Shown here: positions 1 to 5,171 of the stretch, one piece after another
Layout: every line of letters begins with the position of its first letter
Numbering within the stretch: position 1 is the stretch's first letter
Assembly: GCA_027063585.1 (NCBI GenBank)
Contig: JAMORM010000099.1
Span: 1-5,880, forward strand
Length of the DNA stretch: 5,880 bases
Direction: 5' to 3'
Source of the DNA: Sulfurimonas sp.
GTDB lineage: Bacteria > Campylobacterota > Campylobacteria > Campylobacterales > Sulfurimonadaceae
Program-made: the position numbers and the translations under genes
The notes under the pieces: generated by a model
Told to the model about the DNA's origin: nothing
The model's input: only the letters and a program-made list of their open reading frames with translations
The model's database searches: none

Positions 1-151
1 TGTTTATTTTGGGAATGGAGATGTAACAGCTGTATCTTGTGTTCTTACTATTCAAAATCTGGCAAAAAAATATCCATGGTTTACTGCTTGTGTTAAAGAT
101 GTTCGTATGCTTCGTATTGAAGAAAACAATGACTTGATGCCAGCTCTCGGT
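1..151 (+). repeat. Terminal direct repeat, left copy (pair: 5730-5880)
   Basis: Bases 1-126 equal 5730-5855 exactly. Within the last 25 bases there are three differences: C/T at 127/5856, G/A at 136/5865 and C/T at 148/5877. All are third-position transitions that do not change the protein. The repeat means either that the window runs slightly more than once round a circle of about 5,729 bp, or that two vapD alleles flank the replicon. Confidence 0.9.
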
Positions 152-160
152 CTAATGTAA
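1..160 (+). CDS. vapD: VapD family endoribonuclease toxin, 3' part only (5' end cut by the window)
   Basis: This is the last 52 codons of a VapD gene, in frame from base 2 and ending in TAA at 158-160. It matches residues 45-94 of the copy that starts at 5599, with no amino-acid change, and adds the final Leu-Met, giving a full-length protein of 96 residues. Visible VapD features are the G-S-V-Y-F-G strand (the G and S lie just outside, in the other copy), the W-F segment and the K-D-V-R-M-L-R-I-E block near the C-terminus. VapD proteins are small Cas2-like ferredoxin-fold ribonucleases that act as dimers on mRNA; that is family knowledge. The lipoprotein gene follows after 20 bp on the same strand, so the two are probably co-transcribed. 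If the window is a circle, this is simply the end of the 5599 gene. If not, it is a second allele that differs by three silent bases. Confidence 0.9.
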   Translation, partial: VYFGNGDVTAVSCVLTIQNLAKKYPWFTACVKDVRMLRIEENNDLMPALGLM

Positions 161-180
161 AAATAATAAAGGTGATTAAT

Positions 181-945
181 TTGAAAAATATATCTGTATT
201 AATTATGTCTATAGTGTTAATATTTTTTATGACAGGATGTTTAGGTAATGGTCCACAGGTTGAAAAATATATGTCATCAAATTCTGTCAATAAAAGAGCA
301 ATTGAAGCACTTCCTGGTGCAGTAAGAGATGAAATAATTATAAAAACTCCAAGTAATAGTAAGAAATTTAAATTGTTTTTGTCTGAATTTAAGAAAATAT
401 TTGGAAATGATCGTGTGCGCCACTTGATTGGAAAGAAAGCTCTTGTAAGGTGTAGAAATTATAGTTCATCAATTAACAGTTATAGGAAAGAAGATCTTCA
501 AAATCCCAATATAATAAGAAATCTTTTAAAATGCTATAAAAATTATTCACAATCTTCATCTTTACAATATACAAAGTATCATAATTATGTAGAAAAAAAA
601 ACAAAAATAGCATATATTTTTGTAGAAGATGATGATTTTATTTATGTTGGTGGATTTGCTCCAAGAGGAAGATATGTAAATGATAATTTTGTGGCATATA
701 ATTACTCTGCAAGTGGTATTGGAATAATAATAAAAAACAAAAATCCAATTATATTTTCTGTTGTCAGTTTAAGAAGAGGAACAATAAGAAATGAAATTAT
801 CACACTTAAAGATTTTTTTATGGAAAAAACTTTAAAATTATTAGAGAAATATAATATAGATTATGAATTATCTTCAAATTCAAGATTTACTTTGAAAAAA
901 GAAGGAAATAAAACATATCTTGAAATAAATAGTTTTACTTATTAA
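181..945 (+). CDS. Predicted outer-membrane lipoprotein of unknown function
   Basis: The product is 254 residues from a TTG start. I do not recognise the family. Residues 1-20 form a lipoprotein signal peptide: Lys2, a hydrophobic run (residues 4-17), then the lipobox M-T-G-C with Cys20 as the lipidation site. Residue +2 after Cys is Leu, not Asp, so outer-membrane sorting is more likely than inner-membrane retention. The mature part is basic and rich in Ser, Asn, Tyr and Lys, with a beta-type central stretch (about 135-200, including I-Y-V-G-G-F-A-P-R-G-R-Y). The TTG at 181 is preferred because AAAGG (168-172) stands 8 bases before it and because it gives a normal signal peptide. The GTG at 172 lies within that ribosome binding site. 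The gene is probably translated from the vapD message. Its end overlaps the convergent HTH gene by 4 bp, inside an inverted repeat. It could be a surface or exclusion-type protein, but nothing in the sequence proves that. Confidence 0.85.
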   Translation: MKNISVLIMSIVLIFFMTGCLGNGPQVEKYMSSNSVNKRAIEALPGAVRDEIIIKTPSNSKKFKLFLSEFKKIFGNDRVRHLIGKKALVRCRNYSSSINSYRKEDLQNPNIIRNLLKCYKNYSQSSSLQYTKYHNYVEKKTKIAYIFVEDDDFIYVGGFAPRGRYVNDNFVAYNYSASGIGIIIKNKNPIIFSVVSLRRGTIRNEIITLKDFFMEKTLKLLEKYNIDYELSSNSRFTLKKEGNKTYLEINSFTY

Positions 946-960
946 AAACTATTTATTTCA
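921..960. repeat. Perfect 16-bp inverted repeat at convergent gene ends; possible two-way terminator
   Basis: Arms 921-936 (TGAAATAAATAGTTTT) and 945-960 are exact reverse complements around an 8-base loop (937-944) that holds both stop codons. It covers the last codons of both the lipoprotein gene and the HTH gene, where each strand reads Glu-Ile-Asn-Ser-Phe near its end. The stem is AT-rich and no long T-run follows on either strand, so it is a weak classical terminator. It may still end or protect both transcripts, or be a protein-binding palindrome. Confidence 0.7.
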
Positions 961-1322
961 TTTAATGAAATATACTTCTTTACAGTTGAGTAAGACACTC
1001 CAGCAGTCTTAGCGATGGAATAGTATGTTATCTTTTTATCTTCCATTCGTAATATATTCACGGCATTTTGTATTTTTTCTTTTGCTTTAGCTGTTCTGGC
1101 TTTTGTTGCCTTTTCCGCAGCATTTGCTTTGTTTGGAGAGTATTCGATTATCTTCGCATTGTCAAGAGCTTTCAATAAGACTTCTCTTTCGTGACAATCT
1201 TCCAAGCTTTCAAGATATGGCAGAATAGTATCTCTTATTTCATACAAGTTAAATTCAATTCTAACCTTTTTTGAATATACTTCATTTTCATTTAACGATT
1301 TAATATAATCTATTGTTTTCAT
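942..1322 (-). CDS. Helix-turn-helix DNA-binding protein, probable plasmid regulator
   Basis: The product is 126 residues. Residues about 64-92 form a long basic, Ala-rich helix (K-A-N-A-A-E-K-A-T-K-A-R-T-A-K-A-K-E-K-I), followed at about 97-119 by a clear helix-turn-helix: K-I-T-Y-Y-S-I-A-K-T-A-G-V-S-Y-S-T-V-K-K-Y, with the A-G-V-S turn and a Ser-Tyr-Ser-Thr-Val recognition helix. The first 60 residues are acidic and helical and could be for dimerisation. The ATG at 1322 is preceded by AAAAGG (1335-1330) with a 7-base gap, and by an extended -10 box (1363-1355). Two 20-bp direct repeats overlap the promoter, so autoregulation is likely (inference). Some small Campylobacter plasmids carry an HTH protein beside their Rep gene, often called RepB, and this may be the equivalent, but I cannot confirm homology. 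The gene is separate from the rep operon, with 118 bp between them. Confidence 0.8.
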   Translation of the reverse strand: MKTIDYIKSLNENEVYSKKVRIEFNLYEIRDTILPYLESLEDCHEREVLLKALDNAKIIEYSPNKANAAEKATKARTAKAKEKIQNAVNILRMEDKKITYYSIAKTAGVSYSTVKKYISLNEINSF

Positions 1323-1340
1323 TTTTAAGCCTTTTGTTTT

Positions 1341-1406
1341 ATTTCATTTAATGTATTATAACATATATAAGCTTAACAACTACTTCATTTCGTTTAATGT
1401 ATTATA
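1341..1406 (-). promoter_or_regulatory. Promoter with two 20-bp direct repeats, candidate operators for the HTH protein
   Basis: ATTTCATTTAATGTATTATA at 1341-1360 recurs at 1387-1406 with one change, 46 bp apart (between four and five helical turns). On the minus strand each repeat contains TATAAT. The nearer one (1360-1355) is preceded by TGT at 1363-1361, making an extended -10 box with a predicted start near 1348 and a 25-base leader to the HTH gene ATG. A regulator bound to the repeats would cover the promoter. That the HTH protein binds here is inference. Confidence 0.65.
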
Positions 1407-1416
1407 TAGTAAATTA

Positions 1417-1440
1417 TAGTGATAAAAATATTTATCACTA
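1417..1440. repeat. 10-bp inverted repeat just after the rep stop codon
   Basis: TAGTGATAAA (1417-1426) and TTTATCACTA (1431-1440) pair perfectly around AATA; one further A:T pair reaches into the rep stop codon. It lies directly downstream of rep on the minus strand. No T-run follows the stem on that strand, so it is either a weak terminator separating rep from the HTH gene or a protein site. Confidence 0.55.
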
Positions 1441-2400
1441 TTAAAAAAGTAACCCTTGTTTCAATATCAAAAGCTTATCTTGCTTTGCTAGTTCGTACCA
1501 CTTTTCCCAAACTACTTGAGCATTTTTATTTGCATATTCTTTGCCGGTTTTCTTGTCATATATTCTGCCGTTCATATCAACAGATAACACCATTCCTTGA
1601 CCTTGCCAAATGTCTTGATTTATAAGGTTTTTTCTCACAAATCTAATAAAGCTTTGTAAGTCCACTAAGTAGTTGTTTGAGCCTTTGTTATTGTTCTCAA
1701 CAGTAATGACTAATCGCACAACCTTTCGCCCTAGCTTCTGCTCTTTGTAGTCAAATTTGATGTTTGTTTTTTCCTTAAATTGTCGTTTTGCTACTTCTAT
1801 GATTCTTCTCTTTATGTCTGCGTAATTGTAACTTGTGGGTATTTTAAAAGTATCTTTTAGCCAATCTATTTCAAGCTCAAAAGTAAAGCTTTTAGGGGTT
1901 TTGTTGTGCTGTTTTTTGTACTGTGCTTTATACTCAGTGAACCTCATTAAAAAGTATTCATAAAGTCTTGGAGTGTAATCTCCTCGTAGTGCTAAGATAT
2001 TGACTATATTATATGTAGTGAAATTCTTTTGTAAGTCCAATAAATAGGGCTTTAGGTCGTTATGTATGCTAAAGACTATATAGCCCTCAATCTTTTTTAT
2101 ATCAACCTTGCTACACCAATTAAACCACACTCCTTTTTCTACCTCAAAAGGGTTTCTCATCAATTCTAAAGCTCTTTCTTTTGCAAACTCTACATTTTTG
2201 CTTGAGCTATCCACCTGTGAGAAGTAATCATTTATATTGAGTGCATACTCTTGAAACTCGCTGTCATCAGCCTTAATCATACTTATAAGCATTATAAGCA
2301 TTTTTTGAGCTGTACTACTTAAAGCTCCTTTTACATTTATGAGTGTATTTGCTTTTTTTACTTGGTTATTTTTGTTCTTTTCAATTGATATTACATTCAT
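1441..2400 (-). CDS. Plasmid replication initiator protein, Rep_3 (RepE/RepB) family
   Basis: The product is 319 residues and binds iterons to start plasmid replication. The N-terminal winged-helix region (about 15-150) opens with the usual pattern of an Asn-rich basic start, then K-A-N-T-L-I-N-V-K and a helix S-S-T-A-Q-K-M-L-I-M-L-I-S-M-I. It closes with the family hallmark G-D-Y-T-P-R-L-Y-E-Y-F-L-M-R-F (140-154). A second winged helix follows (about 170-235, with W-L-K-D-T-F-K-I-P, then Y-A-D-I-K-R-R-I-I-E-V-A). Residues 245-319 are a C-terminal tail with a Y-D-K-K-T-G-K-E-Y segment of unknown role. The ATG sits two bases after the stop of the 125-residue gene, with GGA (2411-2409) 8 bases upstream inside that gene, so translation is coupled. 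Iterons lie 440-530 bp upstream and inverted half-iterons flank the operon promoter, as expected for a self-repressing Rep. Length and domain order are normal for the family. Confidence 0.92.
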   Translation of the reverse strand: MNVISIEKNKNNQVKKANTLINVKGALSSTAQKMLIMLISMIKADDSEFQEYALNINDYFSQVDSSSKNVEFAKERALELMRNPFEVEKGVWFNWCSKVDIKKIEGYIVFSIHNDLKPYLLDLQKNFTTYNIVNILALRGDYTPRLYEYFLMRFTEYKAQYKKQHNKTPKSFTFELEIDWLKDTFKIPTSYNYADIKRRIIEVAKRQFKEKTNIKFDYKEQKLGRKVVRLVITVENNNKGSNNYLVDLQSFIRFVRKNLINQDIWQGQGMVLSVDMNGRIYDKKTGKEYANKNAQVVWEKWYELAKQDKLLILKQGLLF

Positions 2401-2402
2401 TT

Positions 2403-2780
2403 TTACATTCCATATAATTTTTGTGCAATATAAAATGGTTTATATTCAATCATTTCTAATACTTTTTTGTCTAGTTCTTCAAATTCTCCTTTTCTCACTG
2501 CAAGACTAAATAAAGATTCATATTCTTCTGTGTTTTCCAAAAGAACTTCGTGTATAAAACCTTCAATATAAGCCCTTGGAGAAAAGCTTATCCACCATTC
2601 ATATTTGACAATATCACCATTTTTTCGCTTTAGCTTTTTCTTTGAATGTAATTTAAAAGCTCGTTCATCAACCACAATATCTTCTTTTGGTAATGCTGGG
2701 TATAATTCTTTGATTTCTTCTTCATCAAATAACTTTTTTGCAACTCTTTTTGCTAACAAATAAATTTCACCATTTTTCAT
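2403..2780 (-). CDS. Small protein of unknown function, first gene of the rep operon
   Basis: The product is 125 residues; I do not recognise the family. It is mixed-charge and soluble, with no membrane segment or signal peptide. Visible parts are an N-terminal basic helix (L-L-A-K-R-V-A-K-K-L-F), a Lys/Arg cluster at about 44-53 (H-S-K-K-K-L-K-R-K), an aromatic strand Y-E-W-W-I-S-F-S-P, and an acidic helical C-terminal half. I chose the ATG at 2780 because AAAGG lies 8 bases upstream. The longer reading from 2807 starts directly against the TATAAT at 2813-2808, which would place that ATG upstream of the transcription start. It is coupled to rep by a two-base gap. The position suggests a role in replication or copy control, but this is inferred from context only. 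Confidence 0.75.
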   Translation of the reverse strand: MKNGEIYLLAKRVAKKLFDEEEIKELYPALPKEDIVVDERAFKLHSKKKLKRKNGDIVKYEWWISFSPRAYIEGFIHEVLLENTEEYESLFSLAVRKGEFEELDKKVLEMIEYKPFYIAQKLYGM

Positions 2781-2813
2781 ATATGACACCTTTAAAAAGT
2801 ATGTCATATTATA
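2781..2813 (-). promoter_or_regulatory. rep operon promoter and inverted half-iteron operator
   Basis: TATAAT (2813-2808, minus strand) predicts a start near 2801 and a leader of about 20 bases. ATATGACA (2781-2788) and TGTCATAT (2802-2809) form an exact 8-bp inverted repeat with a 13-base spacer; one arm overlaps the -10 box. The TGTCATA core is the same as in the iterons. In Rep_3 plasmids such as F and pPS10, Rep dimers repress their own gene through inverted iteron-like sites, and this layout fits that. A further ATGACAC half-site lies at 2830-2836. Confidence 0.75.
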
Positions 2814-2842
2814 GCCCTGTTTTTCTTCAATGACACTTAAAT

Positions 2843-2926
2843 ATTTTTGTCATAGTTATCCCCATTTTTGTCATAGTTATCCCCATTTTTGTCATAATAA
2901 CCCCCATTTTTGTCATAATAGATTTT
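2843..2926. repeat. Four 21-bp iterons, probable replication origin
   Basis: Tandem units start at 2843, 2864, 2885 and 2906. The first two are identical, beginning ATTTTTGTCATAG and ending in TTATCCCC. The third has ATAA and one extra C in place of GTTATC's end, and the fourth keeps only ATTTTTGTCATAATA before diverging. A 21-bp period puts each unit on the same helix face. On the minus strand the core is TATGACAAAAAT, containing the TGACA typical of Rep_3 iterons. The TTATCCCCA at 2856-2864 and 2877-2885 differs by one base from the DnaA box TTATCCACA. An AT-rich stretch (about 2959-3000) that could open lies beyond. Confidence 0.88.
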
Positions 2927-3283
2927 ACGAAACCCCTATTTTTAGGGCTGTATAGCCCATTTACAAAAGTACAGTTTACTAGATTATTAAAAAAGACTAG
3001 GAAGTATTTTCTGGAATCTCATCATTTCCTTGTATATTTTCTTGTAGGAAAATCGGGCGATTTTATCGGTCAATATTTCTGTTTATTGATGGAGTTCTGA
3101 CGAACTCTAAAAAAGGGTCTTGATTTTTCTCCTAAGGTCGAAAATCGCTTTTATTTATTTTTCGCTATCGCTCTTTTTGTTGTTTAGGAGAGAATTTCAT
3201 TCTCGCTCACGCATAAATCAAAAACTCTTTGACACTTAGCTGATAATTGACATCAACGCCCTACGGGCTCTATTCGCTTTCGC
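2927..3283. other. Non-coding structured stretch between the iterons and the recombinase gene
   Basis: No convincing gene is seen. In order it holds: overlapping small hairpins CCCTA-TTTT-TAGGG (2934-2947) and GGGCT-GTAT-AGCCC (2945-2958); an AT-rich tract (2959-3000); AAAATC-GGGC-GATTTT (3049-3064); GAGTTC-TGAC-GAACTC (3092-3107); an 8-bp inverted repeat TCTCCTAA / TTAGGAGA with 48 bp between the arms (3128-3135, 3184-3191); and a tight GCCC-TAC-GGGC hairpin (3258-3268). TCGCT occurs six times in 3145-3284, including the near-identical 13-mers TTCGCTATCGCTC (3161) and TTCGCTTTCGCTC (3273). None of the hairpins has a proper trailing T-run. A recombination site or a transfer or replication element is possible. 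Confidence 0.5.
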
Positions 3284-4123
3284 TCATCTCAAGTAAGTGT
3301 GTGTAATTTCTTCTCTAGTATGTCCCATAGCCTCAGACACTTCTTGTTTACTTGCTCCAGTTTCAAGCTTGTTTTGTGCAAATGAGTGCCTTATGCCGTG
3401 TGTACCGTTGTATTTTTGACCAGTTTTTTCGATTGCTGTTTTCAATTCTCGACTGTAAGTTTTATAATTTAGCTCATATTTGCCGTTTACGGCATTTTCT
3501 TTGATTTTTGATGCTAGGGTAGGGGTGAGCTTTATTTCGCTTAATTTGCCCCCTTTCTGTGAATATGAGAGCGTATTCCCGTGTAATTGTCGTTCGATAT
3601 TTATGTGCGTTGCTTCTTTTGCTCGTAAGCCATAATCTCGTTGAAGTCGAAAAGCTATATCGGATTTAGTGCTTAGAATGACCTTGTCAAGGGACTTGTA
3701 AGCTCTTGTTTGTTGTGCTAGTTCTGTTGTTCTTGGTAAGTTTTGCTTTAATTCTGCTCTTAGCTCTTTAACTTCTTGCTTAGATATTCCGAGATGCTCG
3801 TGAACTTTGTTGATTTCGCTCAAATAGTTTGAAGCTGTGTTGTATGTTATATTTTTGCTATTAATCCACTCTTTAACGCCCTCTATGCCAATTTTTGACA
3901 TATCTTTGATGCCTAGCTCATCTTTGGCGAATTTACCGAGGTTGGTTAAATCTGCTCGTGCATTGTCAAGACTCTTGTAGCTGTGAAATTTATCGCTTAC
4001 TTTATGCCCATTTTCCGCTTTTAAACCGCTGTTTTCGCGGCTTTCTAGTTTGCTTTGTCCTATGCCGTTGTGAGCTTTGATAATATTTGCGACTTGATAG
4101 TTTATGCTTCCAGCTCTTGCCAC
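3284..4123 (-). CDS. Tyrosine recombinase (phage-integrase family)
   Basis: The product is 279 residues and cuts and rejoins DNA at specific sites through a covalent tyrosine link. The core-binding SAM-like domain spans about 48-130 (D-N-A-R-A-D-L-T-N-L-G-K-F then T-A-S-N-Y-L-S-E-I-N-K). The catalytic domain spans about 140-279 with every expected residue: Arg167 (G-L-R-A-K-E-A), Lys190 in the beta-hairpin, His242 and Arg245 (T-H-G-I-R-H-S-F-A), His268 (M-G-H-T) and the nucleophile Tyr277, nine residues after His268. It starts at GTG (4123) with AAAGG 8 bases before it, inside the upstream gene, overlapping that gene by 22 bp. The protein stops only two residues after Tyr277; most relatives have a further helix there. 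Likely jobs are multimer resolution or integration of the plasmid (inference). It is the last gene of a four-gene operon. Confidence 0.9.
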   Translation of the reverse strand: MARAGSINYQVANIIKAHNGIGQSKLESRENSGLKAENGHKVSDKFHSYKSLDNARADLTNLGKFAKDELGIKDMSKIGIEGVKEWINSKNITYNTASNYLSEINKVHEHLGISKQEVKELRAELKQNLPRTTELAQQTRAYKSLDKVILSTKSDIAFRLQRDYGLRAKEATHINIERQLHGNTLSYSQKGGKLSEIKLTPTLASKIKENAVNGKYELNYKTYSRELKTAIEKTGQKYNGTHGIRHSFAQNKLETGASKQEVSEAMGHTREEITHTYLR

Positions 4124-4563
4124 ACTTCACACCTTTGTAGGATTTTTGAAAATTTAGCAGCTAATGAGCTGCATTCAAATTTGTCCAGGTAAAGAGAATT
4201 TGAATAGTTTTTGAAATGGATTTTTAAAAATGTTTCACCATTTTTCTGAACTGTTTTTGCTGTAAATTTATCTGAAAAATTGTACTCTTTTTTTGGTTCT
4301 AATCTTTTTCCACCATATCCTTTTAAAACCTCTATAAGGTCGATAAATACGAATATATCAGAAATTACCTGATAGTATTTTTTATCTTTATTTTCTAAGA
4401 ATAAAAGTGAGCCAAATATTGTGATTTCTTTTGTTTTGTTTTTCCAGCCCATTTTTGGTTTATGGTTGTATTTGTCCAGTTCGATTGGTGCAATAATTTT
4501 TTCATCTAGCTCTATTATTCTTGAATCAATCTTTACAATAAAATCATTAAATTTAAGCATCAT
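4102..4563 (-). CDS. Protein of unknown function in the recombinase operon
   Basis: The product is 153 residues; the family is not recognised. It looks like a soluble, beta-rich domain: alternating hydrophobic strands at about 4-30, 46-56 (E-I-T-I-F-G-S-L-L-F-L), 63-80 (Y-Y-Q-V-I-S-D-I-F-V-F-I-D-L-I) and 105-127, then a short C-terminal helix with S-S-L-A-A-K-F. There is no signal peptide. AAAGG precedes the paired ATG ATG by 6 and 9 bases, so either may start the protein. The start overlaps the coiled-coil gene by 11 bp and the end overlaps the recombinase gene by 22 bp, so the three are translated together. A partner or accessory factor of the recombinase is the natural guess, from position only. 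Confidence 0.75.
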   Translation of the reverse strand: MMLKFNDFIVKIDSRIIELDEKIIAPIELDKYNHKPKMGWKNKTKEITIFGSLLFLENKDKKYYQVISDIFVFIDLIEVLKGYGGKRLEPKKEYNFSDKFTAKTVQKNGETFLKIHFKNYSNSLYLDKFECSSLAAKFSKILQRCEVWQELEA

Positions 4564-4900
4564 TTTCAGCCTTTAGTTTTGCAATTTGTTTATTTTTTCT
4601 TTCGATAATTGCATCTCTCTTGCGAATTTCATCAATCAAATTATCATTTTCTTTTGCAAAGGCCTTATTGATTTTTATCATTTCTTCTATTTCATTTAAC
4701 AAAATGGAATTTCTTTTTAATTCTTCAATCGCAATTGATGCAGATTTTTCTATTATTTCTTTTTCTCTATCAACCATATCTCGAAATTTTTCAAGGTATG
4801 AGTTAAAGCTATTCGCGAAAGCGTAATCTAAATTTTCTTCAAATTTTCTATCAAACATTTTTTCGATTTCCATGAGTGTTCTTTCCGATTTTCCGAACAT
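4553..4900 (-). CDS. Coiled-coil protein of unknown function in the recombinase operon
   Basis: The product is 115 residues and almost wholly helical. Residues about 33-112 carry a coiled-coil pattern rich in Glu, Lys, Ile and Leu with heptad-like hydrophobics (E-I-I-E-K-S, L-L-N-E-I-E-E-M-I, L-I-D-E-I-R-K-R, I-I-E-R-K-N-K-Q-I-A-K-L-K). There is no membrane segment. The ATG follows the stop of the HTH gene directly (TAAATG), with GGAG 6 bases upstream, so translation is coupled. Coiled-coil products of plasmid operons often act as DNA-bound adaptors, KfrA-like or segregation-linked proteins. No DNA-binding domain is visible here, but the HTH protein encoded just before could supply one. The function is unknown. 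Confidence 0.75.
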   Translation of the reverse strand: MFGKSERTLMEIEKMFDRKFEENLDYAFANSFNSYLEKFRDMVDREKEIIEKSASIAIEELKRNSILLNEIEEMIKINKAFAKENDNLIDEIRKRDAIIERKNKQIAKLKAENDA

Positions 4901-5101
4901 TTATTTCTCCAGATATTTTTTTACAATCGAGTGGATGGTGCTTTTGCTCAAACTTGTTTTTAAATTGGTTCTAGCTAATTTGTAGTTGATAATTTTTTCG
5001 ATTTCGCGAACTGATCTTTTTTGCTGATGTAATCTCAAAATCTCATCTTTGTATCTGAGCTTAGCAAGTTTTTTCGCATAGTTTGGACTTAGTTTTTCCA
5101 T
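4901..5101 (-). CDS. Small helix-turn-helix protein, first gene of the recombinase operon
   Basis: The product is 66 residues from the ATG at 5101. It is very basic. Residues about 28-62 form a helix-turn-helix of the resolvase/transposase type: K-R-S-V-R-E-I-E-K-I-I-N as first helix, a longer than usual link (Y-K-L-A-R-T-N-L-K-T-S), and S-K-S-T-I-H-S-I-V-K-K-Y-L as recognition helix. The start is uncertain. A TTG at 5107 would add two residues but lacks a ribosome binding site. The ATG has GGA only one base away, which is too close to work. A -10 box at 5113-5108 predicts transcription starting exactly at this ATG, so the mRNA may be leaderless. A repressor of the operon or a recombination-directionality factor would both fit the position; neither is shown. 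Confidence 0.7.
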   Translation of the reverse strand: MEKLSPNYAKKLAKLRYKDEILRLHQQKRSVREIEKIINYKLARTNLKTSLSKSTIHSIVKKYLEK

Positions 5102-5107
5102 GTCCAA

Positions 5108-5113
5108 ATTTTA
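5108..5113 (-). promoter_or_regulatory. Candidate -10 box for the recombinase operon
   Basis: TAAAAT on the minus strand (5113-5108), behind a T-rich tract (minus strand, about 5145-5115), is the usual Campylobacter/Helicobacter housekeeping promoter pattern with no clear -35. Its predicted start, seven bases on, is 5101, the A of the first gene's ATG. Confidence 0.5.
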
Positions 5114-5171
5114 GCGAAAAAAAAGAAAAACTCAAAATGTCTTAAAAGTTCATATTTTAGGTATGTTTGAG

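Noticed and set aside
172..180. GTG start for the lipoprotein at 172
   Set aside because: The GTG falls in the ribosome binding site that serves the TTG at 181; the shorter form has a normal signal peptide.
93..290. 65-codon open frame on the minus strand
   Set aside because: It lies antisense to the vapD end and lipoprotein start, which have clear family or signal features; its sequence has no recognisable pattern or ribosome binding site support.
1419..1625. 68-codon open frame on the plus strand
   Set aside because: Antisense to the 3' part of the Rep gene and starting in its hairpin; it is a shadow of Rep.
2588..2596. TTATCCACC, one base from a DnaA box
   Set aside because: It is within a coding sequence and single; chance is likely.
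2781..2807. Upstream ATG at 2807 for the 125-residue gene
   Set aside because: It touches the TATAAT box, so it would not be in the mRNA; the ATG at 2780 has a good ribosome binding site.
3092..3107. GAGTTC-TGAC-GAACTC as a terminator
   Set aside because: The nearby run is A's after the stem on the plus strand, and T's precede the stem on the minus strand, which is the wrong side for both.
2927..3283. oriT with an undetected relaxase nearby
   Set aside because: No relaxase gene is present and I could not match a known nic sequence; kept only as an alternative for the structured stretch.
4620..4826. 68-codon plus-strand open frame, Ile/Ser/Phe-rich, membrane-like
   Set aside because: Exact antisense of the coiled-coil gene; the hydrophobic look comes from reading Glu/Lys codons backwards.
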